Of a stretch of 64,000 nucleotides of DNA, positions 49,472 to 58,490 are shown piece by piece. The position numbers and the translations under genes were made by a program. This DNA comes from Acidimicrobiales bacterium. Its GTDB lineage: Bacteria; Actinomycetota; Acidimicrobiia; Acidimicrobiales; Poriferisodalaceae. Within the stretch, counting starts at the first letter, position 1, and every line of letters starts with the position of its first letter. The stretch is from contig VYDH01000014.1 of NCBI GenBank assembly GCA_009843525.1, positions 92,752 through 156,751 of the forward strand. Direction: 5' to 3'. The notes beneath the pieces are model-generated. The model did not search any database. It saw nothing but the letters and a program-made list of their open reading frames with translations, and had not been told where the DNA came from.

Positions 49472-50668
49472 TCAGGGGATCACGCCTGCCTGCTTCAGCT
49501 GCTCGATGTCATCCCAGTCGTAGCCGTGCTCGAGCAGGATCAGCTCGGTGTGCTGGCCGAGCTCGGGCGGCGGACCGCCGGGAGCCCATGCGCTTTCCGA
49601 GAAATCCACCGGTGTCGCGACCATCTCGATCGTGCTGCCGTCGGGCGTCGGCACCTTCACCCAGCAGCCCGCTGCGTGGGCCTGCGGATCAGACCGCATC
49701 TCCAGCGTGGACTGCACGGGTGCCCACCAGACGTTGTTGGCATCGAAGATCTCGCCCCACTCGGCGCGTGTGCGCGTGGCCATGACAGCGTCCATCTCCG
49801 CGGTGAGGGCAGCTGTGTTCTCCAAGCGCAGCACGATGTCGGCGAAACGGGGATCGTCCTCCCATTCGGGCCGATCCAGCGCGCGCACCACATAGGGCCA
49901 ATGGCGGTCGCCCTCGAGGCCCAGCATCCACAGCCACGCGCCGTCACTGCAGCGGTAGCAGTTGATGAGCGGATTGGGCGGGCTGTCGCGGCCCCAGGCC
50001 TCGGTCTCGTCACCCGTCATGGCGGTGATGTTGTGGTCCCAGCCCAGCAGGTAGGTGCCCAGGCGCAGCAGCGACGACTCCACGAGCTGTCCCTTGCCGG
50101 TGCTGGTGCGGTGGAACAGCGCGGCCGCAACCCCGGCCGCCGCCGCAAGCCCGGTCATGTGATCGCCCATGCCGCCGCGCTGATAAGGCAGGTCGGCATC
50201 TTCGGGGGTCAACGACCGGACGATCCCCGCCCGCGACCAGAACGCCCCCACGTCGTAGGTCTGGCGGTCGCGTTCATCGCCTCGGAGCGAGAGGCCCGTG
50301 ACGCTGGCGTAGATCAAGCGCGGGTAGCGCTCCGCGAGCGACGGGTAGTCGAGGCCCATGCGTTCGAGCCCGCCCGGCCGGATGTTGGACAGGAAGACAT
50401 CGGCGTCGGCCAGCAGGGAGTGCAGCGCGGCGAGCCCTTCCGGCTGCCGCAGGTCCAGAGCGATGCTGCGCTTGCCGCGATTGTCCAGATCGAACGGCGG
50501 GTTGCCATCGCCCTGAAACAGCCAGCCCAGCGAACGGAACGGATCGCCGTCGGGTGTCTCCACCTTGAGCACGTCGGCACCCCAGTCGGCCAGGATCCCG
50601 CCGCAGGCAGGTCCGGCGATCCACACGCCCAGCTCGACGACGCGGATGCCTTCCATCGGCCCGGCCAT
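49472..50668 (-). CDS. CaiB/BaiF family CoA-transferase
   Basis: A 398-residue family III CoA-transferase. MEGIRVVELGVWIAGPACGG then LADWGADVLKVETPDGDPFR form the CoA-binding start; LSNIRPGGLERMGLDY is a common core block, and the catalytic Asp is expected in QRGGMGDHMTG. Length typical of the single-domain type. ATG 50668 has a strong GGGGGAGGACCC upstream. Substrate unknown. It starts the run of CoA-related genes to the window end; the amidohydrolase gene lies 40 bases upstream on the same strand. Confidence 0.9.
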   Translation of the reverse strand: MAGPMEGIRVVELGVWIAGPACGGILADWGADVLKVETPDGDPFRSLGWLFQGDGNPPFDLDNRGKRSIALDLRQPEGLAALHSLLADADVFLSNIRPGGLERMGLDYPSLAERYPRLIYASVTGLSLRGDERDRQTYDVGAFWSRAGIVRSLTPEDADLPYQRGGMGDHMTGLAAAAGVAAALFHRTSTGKGQLVESSLLRLGTYLLGWDHNITAMTGDETEAWGRDSPPNPLINCYRCSDGAWLWMLGLEGDRHWPYVVRALDRPEWEDDPRFADIVLRLENTAALTAEMDAVMATRTRAEWGEIFDANNVWWAPVQSTLEMRSDPQAHAAGCWVKVPTPDGSTIEMVATPVDFSESAWAPGGPPPELGQHTELILLEHGYDWDDIEQLKQAGVIP

Positions 50669-50708
50669 GGGTCCTCCCCCTGCTCGCAGCGGCGATGCGG
50701 CAGGGTAC

Positions 50709-51938
50709 TCAACGGTCTGCGCCAGCTTCCATACACAGTCGGCGTGCGGTCTCGGCGTCGATGCGTTCGGTCGGCGCGATATCTCGACCCGTGGCGGCCT
50801 CTATCCACTCGGCGGGATCGGGGGGAACCGTGGGAGCGTCGGAGGACAGCGTGACGCGAATGCCGCGACGCAGCAGGCTGGCCAGCGGCCAGAGCCATGC
50901 CTGCTCGGTCGGCGAGAGCTGTTCTCGGTACTTCTGCGCACGCCGGGTCACGAAGCTGGGCTGGGTCACCACTGCGACGCCGAGCCGGGCGATGCGGTCG
51001 AGCTGTTCAGGCAGTGCGAGCGCGCAATGTTCAATGCGGTCGGGCACTGTGCGGTCGGGCATTGGGCGACGGGCTTCGCTCGTCGCCGTCCCGGCCGGCG
51101 GCGGGTGCGCCTCCAAGGCATCCAAGGTCGCTTGCAGTGTGTCGATGTCCATGACGTGGACGGCGACCGGAAATCGATGAGCGCGCGCCGCCGCTACCAA
51201 GTCGGCGATCGCGCTGTCGTCATCGTGAGGCGGCATGACCTTGGCGTGTCCGACCCGCACCGCGCCAGCATCGGCCGCGCCCCCAGACGACAGAACCGTC
51301 TCGCCAAAATCAAGATCTTCCAACGAGTCGAGTCGGTCGGCACCCACCATCGCCGTGACCTTCACGGAGGGCACCCCAGCGGCGGCTTCTGCCAGCAGCT
51401 CCAGCGCACCGATGTCGTTGGTGTGCGTCGCGTCCGTGCATGCGGTGATGCCCGCAGCAACCAGGTCGGCCAGAACCTCCGTGACGCCCGCCACCGTCGC
51501 GCTGCGATCGTCCCGTGGCACCGCTGCCAGCAGATCCTGACGCTCGACAAGCACCTCGCCTGACGTCAGGCCCAAGGCGCGGCCAGCGGCCGCATTCACC
51601 ACCGCCACATGACCGGTGACGTGATGCAGCACGGTCGGAACGCCGTGCGTGACAGCGTCGACTTCAGCGGCGGTCGGGTGGCGACGCTCATCGAGCAATG
51701 AATCGTCGTAACCCCAAACCCGGAGCCACTGACGCGAATCGCCCCCGTTGCCTTCAGCGCTGTCCTGGCAGTCTTGGCGCATCCTCGGTGAGGCAGAACT
51801 GCGCACGGCATGTCCGACGATGTCAAGCAGCTCCCCCACCGATGCCGCCGCCTGGACATCCACCGACCGGCGCGCAGCGGCGCACGCCAAGAGATGAAGA
51901 TGATCGTCGCAGTACCCCAGCGTCTGGGTGGTGCTCAC
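50709..51938 (-). CDS. Amidohydrolase (YtcJ-like, family 3), short form
   Basis: A 409-residue metal-dependent amidohydrolase. Metal-site blocks: DDHLHLLA near the start, DRIEHCALAL and VTLSSDAPTVPPDP. The pattern matches YtcJ-like proteins, which usually exceed 500 residues; here the N-terminal beta-sandwich part appears to be missing. Starts at GTG 51938. The cellular substrate is unknown. It lies 53 bases after the acyl-CoA ligase stop on the same strand. Confidence 0.75.
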   Translation of the reverse strand: MSTTQTLGYCDDHLHLLACAAARRSVDVQAAASVGELLDIVGHAVRSSASPRMRQDCQDSAEGNGGDSRQWLRVWGYDDSLLDERRHPTAAEVDAVTHGVPTVLHHVTGHVAVVNAAAGRALGLTSGEVLVERQDLLAAVPRDDRSATVAGVTEVLADLVAAGITACTDATHTNDIGALELLAEAAAGVPSVKVTAMVGADRLDSLEDLDFGETVLSSGGAADAGAVRVGHAKVMPPHDDDSAIADLVAAARAHRFPVAVHVMDIDTLQATLDALEAHPPPAGTATSEARRPMPDRTVPDRIEHCALALPEQLDRIARLGVAVVTQPSFVTRRAQKYREQLSPTEQAWLWPLASLLRRGIRVTLSSDAPTVPPDPAEWIEAATGRDIAPTERIDAETARRLCMEAGADR

Positions 51939-51991
51939 GGCTGCGCTTGCGATCCTGGCGAGCCCAGCCGCGCCGAGCCCCGGGACCGGCC

Positions 51992-53566
51992 TCAGATGCC
52001 CAGATCGTCGAGCATGGGGATGAGGTCGCGGCGCAGCAACTTGCCGGTGGAGGTCCGCGGCAACTCGTCCATCAGATGCACGAACTCGGGGCGCTTGAAC
52101 GGGGCAAGGCGCTCACGGGCATGCGCAACCAGATCGTCGCCGGACGTGGCACCGCCGGGTCGCACGACGGCCGCTGCTGCCACGCGCTCGCCCCATTCCT
52201 CGCTGGGGAGGCCCACCACGGCAGCCTCGAGTACATCGGGATGGTCGTACAGGACGGCCTCGACCTCATCGGGAAGCACGTTCTCGCCGCCCCTGATGAT
52301 CATGTCGCCGGTACGACCGTGGAGGAACAGGTAGTCGTCGTCGTCGAGGTAACCGAGGTCGCCCGTATGCACCCAGCCCTCGTCGTCGATGGTGACGCGG
52401 GTCTTCTCCTCGTTGCCCCAGTAACCGTCCATGGCCCGGTCGGTCCACAGCTGCACCTCGCCGATCACGCCCGGCTCGACCGGTTCGCCGCTGTCGGCGT
52501 CGACGATCCGCACCTGCACGTCTTCGAGCACCTGACCCACCGACGACAGCCGGTGCATCTTGCGTTCCTTCTCTTCGTCAGTTCCCTCGATGCGGTGGTC
52601 GTCGGGGTCGAGGACCGCCACCGTGGACGTGGTCTCGGTCTGGCCGTAGGCCCCTGCGAACGACACATTCGGCGGGAACTCGTCGATTGCGTGGCGGATC
52701 ACCGAGGGCGGCATGGGCGCCGCGCCGTAGGTGACCGCCTCGAGGCTGCCGAAGGCATCAGCCGAGAAGTTCGGTGCGTGCAGCACCCGGGCCAGCATGG
52801 TGGGTACCAGGAACGCGTGGGTGACGCTGTGCCGCTGGATGCACTCGATCCATGAATCGGCCTGGAATTGCGGCAGCAGCACCACCACTCGCCCGCTGTA
52901 GAGCGCGTTCAGCATCGAGGTCAGCCCGGCGATGTGGTACAGCGGCGCTGCCACCGCCATCCGGCCCATGTCCTCGCCCGTGGCGGCATCGTTGGCGCCC
53001 ATCACGTACCCGGTGATCGCGCCGTTCGTCAGCTTGACGCCCTTGGGCATGGCCGTGGTGCCGCTGGTGTACAGCAGGGTGCACAGCCCGTCGAACTCCA
53101 CATCCTCGGGGACCGGCAGCTCGAACGACTCGTCTCTGGCAGCGCCGTAGGAGTCGGCGTCGTCCAGCACGTAGATGTGCTCAAGATCGTCCGGCTTGTT
53201 CTCGTTAATGAGGTCCAGGTAGCGCGACTCGGTGAACAGCACGCTGATGCCGCTGTCGCTGAGCAGGTGCGCTGTCTCTTCCTGGCCGGCTCGGAAGTTC
53301 ATCGGCACGACCGAGGCGCCGACGAACGCTGCGCCAAAGATCGCCTCCACGCATTCCACGCTGTTGGTGGCGAAGATGCCGACCCGGTCGCCGACGCCGA
53401 CTCCGAGCGTGGTCAGCATCCCGGCCGTGCGAGACACGTTGTCCAGCAGTTCCTGGTAGGTGACCTCGCGTGCGGTGCCGCCGCCGGCCTCCGTCGAGGT
53501 GTCGATCAGGATGACCTGTTCGCCGGCAATCGTCGCCGGCATGAAGAGCAGCATTCCGAGATTCAC
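51992..53566 (-). CDS. Class I adenylate-forming enzyme (acyl-CoA ligase)
   Basis: A 524-residue acid-CoA ligase. P-loop LLYTSGTTAMPKGVKLTN, A5 GAYGQTETTS, A7 HTGDLGYLDDDDYLFLHGRTGDMIIRGGENV and the terminal Lys in LPRTSTGKLLRRDL are complete. GTG 53566 lies downstream of a GGGG stretch. It is divergent from the serine hydrolase gene, 54 bases between the starts. Substrate possibly medium-chain or cyclic acid; it is more similar to fatty-acid ligases of FadD type than the gene at 9283 by its motifs, though this is weak. Confidence 0.92.
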   Translation of the reverse strand: MNLGMLLFMPATIAGEQVILIDTSTEAGGGTAREVTYQELLDNVSRTAGMLTTLGVGVGDRVGIFATNSVECVEAIFGAAFVGASVVPMNFRAGQEETAHLLSDSGISVLFTESRYLDLINENKPDDLEHIYVLDDADSYGAARDESFELPVPEDVEFDGLCTLLYTSGTTAMPKGVKLTNGAITGYVMGANDAATGEDMGRMAVAAPLYHIAGLTSMLNALYSGRVVVLLPQFQADSWIECIQRHSVTHAFLVPTMLARVLHAPNFSADAFGSLEAVTYGAAPMPPSVIRHAIDEFPPNVSFAGAYGQTETTSTVAVLDPDDHRIEGTDEEKERKMHRLSSVGQVLEDVQVRIVDADSGEPVEPGVIGEVQLWTDRAMDGYWGNEEKTRVTIDDEGWVHTGDLGYLDDDDYLFLHGRTGDMIIRGGENVLPDEVEAVLYDHPDVLEAAVVGLPSEEWGERVAAAAVVRPGGATSGDDLVAHARERLAPFKRPEFVHLMDELPRTSTGKLLRRDLIPMLDDLGI

Positions 53567-53608
53567 ATCGACCCCCTATGGCTCGCCCCAGCAGATATAT
53601 CAGCCTCA

Positions 53609-53614
53609 TACGCT
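53609..53614 (+). promoter_or_regulatory. Putative -10 box, leaderless transcript (serine hydrolase)
   Basis: TACGCT ends six bases before ATG 53621. No ribosome-binding site is seen. Confidence 0.45.
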
Positions 53615-53620
53615 GGTCGC

Positions 53621-54970
53621 ATGAAGCGACTCGCATCGGCCCTGCTGAGCCTGGGTCTGCTGGCGGCGGCCTGCAGCAGCGCCGACGAAGACGCTCCAGA
53701 GCCCCCGGCCAGCACTGTCGCTTCGCCCACGACGACCGAAGCGTCGGCGCCAGCCACCACTTCTACGCCGGCGGCAACCTCTGCTGCGCCGCCGGCTACC
53801 ACCGCTGCGCCTCCCACGACTGCCGCGCTGCAGGACGAGCCGGACGCCGAGATCGACGACGGCGAGCAGCTCGATCCGCTCGGCGCTGCCGTCGGGGACT
53901 GGATGGAGCGCACTGGTGCGCCCGGCCTCGTACTGGCCATGACGCAAGGCGGTGCCGAACCCATGACCTTCGCTTGGGGTGTGAGCGACATTGCGACTGG
54001 CGCTCCCCTGACCGTCGACCACCACGTGCGCATCGGCTCGGTCACCAAGTCGGTCACCGCTGCTGTCGTGCTGCAGCTCGTCGCGGAAGGCGCGGTCGAA
54101 CTCGACGCGCCGGTTGTGCAGTACCTAGGCGAGGGCTGGGCACCGGGATACGAACACGCCGCCGCGGTCACCGTGCGGGACCTGCTGGGGCATACCTCGG
54201 GCTTTGTCGAATACGCGTTCGACGTGCAGTTCTACCAACTCGCAGCGCCCCGGCTGGCCGAGCAGATCTCACCTGAAGAAATCCTGGAATTTGCCGCCGC
54301 GTACGGACCCGTGGCGGAGCTGGGGACCGAATTCCACTACAACACCACCGGCTACGTCGCTGCGGGCCTGCTCATCGAGGCGGTCAGCGGCAACACGGCA
54401 GCCGCGGAGCTTCGGTCCCGCGTGTTCGAGCCGCTCGCTCTGGAGCACACCTACCTCACGCCTGAAGAGTTCCCACCCGAGCCCACTGCGAACGGGTACG
54501 TCGGCGGCACGATCGGCTACCTGATGGGGCCGCTGCTGGGACTCACCACCGACAACCAGATCACTCACAACGACGCCATCTTCGTGGACATCGGCACCGT
54601 GCCGAGCGATTTCGCCCGTTCCGCGGGATGGACCGGCGGCGGCATCGAAGCGCAGATCGGCGACGTGGCACTGCTGATACGAGGACTCTTCGCGACCGAC
54701 ATCCTCGATGAAGACCAGGTCGCTCTCATGACGGCAGGCCACCCGGATCCTGCCAACAGCTACGGCCTGGGCATCTCGACTGACGAGATTCTCGGTCTGA
54801 CCATCTACACCCATGGTGGCGGTGTGCCGGGCTTTCGCACCATTGCGGCATATGCGCCTGCGTTCGACCTCGGCATCGCGCTGACAACCAACCTGCTGGG
54901 CCTGGAGAGTGACGACGATGTCGGTCCGCTGTTGGAATCGCTGGCCCCGATCCTGGCATCCATGAACTGA
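53621..54970 (+). CDS. Serine hydrolase lipoprotein (beta-lactamase/DD-peptidase fold)
   Basis: A 449-residue exported lipoprotein: MKRLASALLSLGLLAAAC gives the lipobox with Cys18, then a Thr/Ala/Pro-rich linker to ~75. The class C beta-lactamase-like domain has the nucleophile SxxK in GSVTKSVTA, Y-x-N-like YNTTG, and HGGG as the third motif. Such enzymes are D-Ala-D-Ala carboxypeptidases or esterases. Start ATG 53621 gives the signal peptide; the open frame upstream overlaps the ligase gene and is not coding. Confidence 0.9.
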   Translation: MKRLASALLSLGLLAAACSSADEDAPEPPASTVASPTTTEASAPATTSTPAATSAAPPATTAAPPTTAALQDEPDAEIDDGEQLDPLGAAVGDWMERTGAPGLVLAMTQGGAEPMTFAWGVSDIATGAPLTVDHHVRIGSVTKSVTAAVVLQLVAEGAVELDAPVVQYLGEGWAPGYEHAAAVTVRDLLGHTSGFVEYAFDVQFYQLAAPRLAEQISPEEILEFAAAYGPVAELGTEFHYNTTGYVAAGLLIEAVSGNTAAAELRSRVFEPLALEHTYLTPEEFPPEPTANGYVGGTIGYLMGPLLGLTTDNQITHNDAIFVDIGTVPSDFARSAGWTGGGIEAQIGDVALLIRGLFATDILDEDQVALMTAGHPDPANSYGLGISTDEILGLTIYTHGGGVPGFRTIAAYAPAFDLGIALTTNLLGLESDDDVGPLLESLAPILASMN

Positions 54971-55059
54971 CAAGGCCGGCAGGCCGGTGAGCCTCTGGAG
55001 GTCATCGGCCATACTCTCCCCGTCAGGACCGGTCCTCGGAGCCGGTCGAGGGGGCAGCA

Positions 55060-57738
55060 GTGAGCCAATTGTTGGCCGGCATCCGGGTGCTCGAGCTTGC
55101 ATCGGGGATCTCAGGTCCGTATCTGGGGAAGCTCTTCGCCGACCACGGCGCCGATGTCATCAAGGTGGAACCGTCCAGCGGGGACCCGGCCCGCCGTCAT
55201 GGCCCATGGGGCGAGTCGGCGACACCGCCGCACGGCGCGGACAGCCTGGAGCAGTCGCCGCTCTTCCTGCACCTCAACACCAACAAGCGCAGCGTGATCG
55301 CCGATATCGGCAGGGATGCGCCCAGCGCCGATGACATCGAGTTGGTCCAAGCGCTGGCAGCGAGCTCAGACATCGTGATCGAGGCCTTCCCGCCAGGCCA
55401 TCTGGCTCACGTCGGCCTTGGGTACGAGGCCCTGCGCAGTCTGCGGCCCGGCATCGTGCTCACCTCGATCACGCCGTTCGGGCAGTCCGGCCCGTACGCG
55501 CAGGCGGGCTACCGGGGCAGCGACATCGTGACCTACGCCATGGGCGGACCGATGTGGGGCACCGGAATCGACGAGCGCGAACCCGTCAAGCTCAGCGGGG
55601 ATGTCACCTCGTATCAGGTGGGCAACCTGGCGGCCGTGCCGACCTTGGCGGCCTACCAGATGAGCCGGCGCAGCGGCCGCTCGTTTCACATCGACGTGTC
55701 GGCGTTCGAAGCGCAGGCGGGCACCATCGACCGCCGGGCGTCCTACCTGCTGTACGAGGCGTGGACCGGCACCGATGTCGCCAGAGACGCCCGCCAGCCG
55801 CAGCGGGCGTCGCCAGTCGGCTTCTACCCCACCGCCGACGGTTGGGCGCTGGTGTTCACCTTGCCGTCGTGGGCCCCCCGGATGGTGCAGACGCTCACCA
55901 GCGCAGGCCTCGGCGGCGACAGCGGTGACGGCGACTCGCTGGCCGAACGGTTTGCAAGTCCTGCGTGGCTGGCAGATCCCGATCTTCCCGACATGGTCGA
56001 GACTGCACTCTTCGTGTGGCTGGCAGGCCACACCCAAAGCACGGTCGGCGCCGCAGCACAAGTCAACAAGTGGGGCGTGACCCCGCTGAACGCTCCAGCC
56101 GATCTGCTGGATGATCCGCACTTTGCGGCACGAGGCTTCTTCGTGCCCGTCGAGCACCCGGCGGCGGGAACGGTCCGGCAGCTCGGTGCACCGTTTCGCC
56201 TCCATCGCGTCAACCCGCGCGATGCATCCGACCGGGCATCGACGACACCGCGGCATGCGCCACTGCTCGGCGAGCACGACGGCGAGTTACGTGCTGGCCT
56301 CGCAGCACCCGGCATCGCGGCGACGAGCGAGGCCGGCAATCCTCGCTCACCGGATGTCGCACCGGCACGCCGGGAACCCACGCGGTTGCCACTGGGCGGC
56401 ATCCGGGTGCTGGACCTGACGGTCGTGTGGGCCGGACCGGCCTGCACCATGTACCTGGGCGATCTCGGCGCCGAGGTGATCCGGGTGGACAACCCCTACG
56501 TGTTCCCGACAGCGACCCGCGGCTTGATGCCTCGCCCGCCGCGGGAGATCAACCCCGAATTGGGGCCGCTGTCGGGATACCCGGATCACGATCCGGGGCG
56601 ACGCCCATGGAACCGCCAGAACCTGTTCAGTGCTCATGCCCGCGGGAAGCTGAGCTGCACGCTCGACCCGCGCACCGAGCTGGGGCGCTCGACGCTGCAT
56701 CGGCTCGTGCAGCAGACGGACGTGATTGTCGAGAACAACTCCCTCGGCGTGCTGCCGAAGCTGGGGCTCGACTGGGAAACTGTCCACGCCGTCAATCCGC
56801 GCACGATCGTGCTGCGCATGCCGCCGATGGGCCTCGAGGGTCCCTACTCGGACTGGGTCGGTTTCGGCGCCAACTTCGAGGCGCTGTGCGGGCTGACGGG
56901 CCTGCGGGGCTACGCCGATGAAGATCCGACCAGCCTCACCTCGGTGTTCCACATGGATCCCGCCAGCGCAGCCACTGCTGCCTTCGCGGTGCTGGCGGTG
57001 CTGGGTCGGCGCGACGGTGTCGACGGCACCGGAGGCACCGGTGTCGGCGAGCTCATCGAGTTCTCGCAATCTGAGAATGTGATGCAGCACATCGGCGAGT
57101 ACTTCATCGACGCTGCCGCCAACGGCACCCGTCATCAACCGCTGGGCAATCGCTCAGTGGCCCGGGCTCCGCAGGGCTGCTACCGCTGCGCAACCGATCC
57201 GGATCGACCCGACCACGACGACGAATGGGCGGTGATCGCGTGCGAGACCGACGCCGACTGGAAAGCGCTTGCCAGCCTGCTCGACAGCGACCGGCCCGAC
57301 GGCGCCGCGGCGCTGGGCGACGACGACCGATTGGCGACGCCGGCAGGGCGTCACGCCCGCCACGACGAGATCGACGAGCGGATCAGCGCCTGGACCCAGC
57401 AGCGCACCTCAGCCGAGGTGTTCCACCAGTGCCAGCAAGCAGGGGTGCCTGCGGGACCGGTGCTGCGCGAGTCGCAGCTGCGCGCCGACCCGCAGATGGG
57501 CGATCGCTGCTGGTTCCGCCAGAACGGTTCCGTCGAGCAGGGCTGGCACAGCTTTCCGGGACGCCAGTGGCGCTGGGACGGTCCCGAGATGCCGTGGCGG
57601 CCGATCGGCATCCTGGGCGACGCCAACGAGTACGTGTTCCGCGAGCTGCTCGGTCTCGACGAGGCCGAATGGCAGGCGCTGTGCGACGAGGGGCACATCA
57701 CCCGCGATTACCTGAACCCCGACGGCACCTCCATGTAG
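55060..57738 (+). CDS. Double-domain CaiB/BaiF CoA-transferase
   Basis: An 892-residue protein made of two family III CoA-transferase modules, ~1-410 and ~455-892. Each starts with the typical block (GIRVLELASGISGPYLGKLFADHGADVIKVEP; GIRVLDLTVVWAGPACTMYLGDLGAEVIRV). Both retain expected Asp-containing catalytic regions, so neither half is clearly dead. Family III enzymes are interlocked dimers; here the dimer may be built within one chain. GTG 55060 follows GAGGGGGCAGCA. Next comes the UPWC selenoprotein, 67 bases away. Confidence 0.9.
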   Translation: MSQLLAGIRVLELASGISGPYLGKLFADHGADVIKVEPSSGDPARRHGPWGESATPPHGADSLEQSPLFLHLNTNKRSVIADIGRDAPSADDIELVQALAASSDIVIEAFPPGHLAHVGLGYEALRSLRPGIVLTSITPFGQSGPYAQAGYRGSDIVTYAMGGPMWGTGIDEREPVKLSGDVTSYQVGNLAAVPTLAAYQMSRRSGRSFHIDVSAFEAQAGTIDRRASYLLYEAWTGTDVARDARQPQRASPVGFYPTADGWALVFTLPSWAPRMVQTLTSAGLGGDSGDGDSLAERFASPAWLADPDLPDMVETALFVWLAGHTQSTVGAAAQVNKWGVTPLNAPADLLDDPHFAARGFFVPVEHPAAGTVRQLGAPFRLHRVNPRDASDRASTTPRHAPLLGEHDGELRAGLAAPGIAATSEAGNPRSPDVAPARREPTRLPLGGIRVLDLTVVWAGPACTMYLGDLGAEVIRVDNPYVFPTATRGLMPRPPREINPELGPLSGYPDHDPGRRPWNRQNLFSAHARGKLSCTLDPRTELGRSTLHRLVQQTDVIVENNSLGVLPKLGLDWETVHAVNPRTIVLRMPPMGLEGPYSDWVGFGANFEALCGLTGLRGYADEDPTSLTSVFHMDPASAATAAFAVLAVLGRRDGVDGTGGTGVGELIEFSQSENVMQHIGEYFIDAAANGTRHQPLGNRSVARAPQGCYRCATDPDRPDHDDEWAVIACETDADWKALASLLDSDRPDGAAALGDDDRLATPAGRHARHDEIDERISAWTQQRTSAEVFHQCQQAGVPAGPVLRESQLRADPQMGDRCWFRQNGSVEQGWHSFPGRQWRWDGPEMPWRPIGILGDANEYVFRELLGLDEAEWQALCDEGHITRDYLNPDGTSM

Positions 57739-57793
57739 CTGTTGTGCGCCTCCCGGGAGTGTCGCGCCCCTGATGCGCTTGGCGCGTCACGGG

Positions 57794-57799
57794 TAGATT
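57794..57799 (+). promoter_or_regulatory. Putative -10 box, leaderless transcript (selenoprotein)
   Basis: TAGATT (TANNNT) ends six bases before ATG 57806, so a leaderless mRNA is expected. Confidence 0.5.
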
Positions 57800-57805
57800 G
57801 GCCGC

Positions 57806-58465
57806 ATGGCAACTGACACGGGCACTGACACCGAGATCGAATTCTGGGTCGACCCCATCTGACCTTGGTGCTGGGTGACGGCCAGGTGGGTCGTCGACGA
57901 CGTCGCTTCCGAGCGCAACCTGAAGGTGAAGTGGCAGCCGATCAGCCTGCTCTTCAAGAACGAGCCCCCGACCGACAGCCGCTACTACGACGCAGTGGTC
58001 GGCACGCACGGGCAGCTGCGGGTCATGGAGTCGATCCGGGCAGCCGAGGGCGATGATGCCGTGTTCGGCGTGTACTGGGACTTTGCGAGCCGCATCCACC
58101 ACGACGGCGACCGCGACTTCGACATCGCGAAGGCACTCGAAGAGCTCGGCATCGATCCCGAGCACGCCAAGGCGGCAGCCGACGAGAAGTGGGACGCCGA
58201 GATCCGGTCCCGCATGGACGAAGGCTTGGCGCTCGTGGGCACCGACGTCGGCACGCCGATCATCGCCCTCAACCGCAGCGACGGGGAGCGCGTGGGCATC
58301 TTCGGCCCGGTCATCACGCGGGCACCAAAGGGTGAAGAGGCCCTGAAGCTGTGGGACGGCATGGTGGCCATGATGGACATCGACGGCTTCTGGGAGCTGA
58401 AGAAGACTCGCACCGAGCGGCCCGAGTTCGGCGAACGCCCGGTGACCGTGCCGCCGGTCGGCTGA
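57806..58465 (+). CDS. DsbA-like selenoprotein (mycothiol-dependent nitroreductase Rv2466c-like) with in-frame UGA
   Basis: Read through UGA 57860-57862, it is a 219-residue thioredoxin-fold protein: EIEFWVDPI-U-PWCWVTARW, Sec19 and Cys22. Mycobacterial Rv2466c, a mycothiol-dependent reductase, has DPLCPWCW with the same flanks. The rest agrees too: GTDVGTPIIAL (cis-Pro loop), FGPVITRAPKGEEALKLWDG and the end FWELKKTRTERPEF. ATG 57806 gives the correct frame on both sides of the UGA. It would use the selenol as nucleophile in reduction with mycothiol. A read-through-free product would be only 18 residues. Confidence 0.9.
57860..57892 (+). promoter_or_regulatory. Candidate bSECIS hairpin downstream of the UGA codon
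   Basis: After TGA 57860-57862, GACC (57861-57864) can pair with GGTC (57889-57892) and CTGG (57871-57874) with CCAG (57882-57885), leaving a seven-base loop GTGACGG. A competing fold pairs ACCT(T)GG with CCAGGT and bulges one U, which resembles the bulged U of the E. coli element. The exact structure is uncertain, but a hairpin directly downstream is expected for SelB-dependent decoding. Confidence 0.4.
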
Positions 58466-58490
58466 GGCTCCTCGAACAGGATCTAGGTCG

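Noticed and set aside
52868..53620. A 250-codon N-terminal extension in frame with the serine hydrolase
   Set aside because: It overlaps the divergent acyl-CoA ligase and lies before a clear signal peptide with lipobox and a leaderless promoter.
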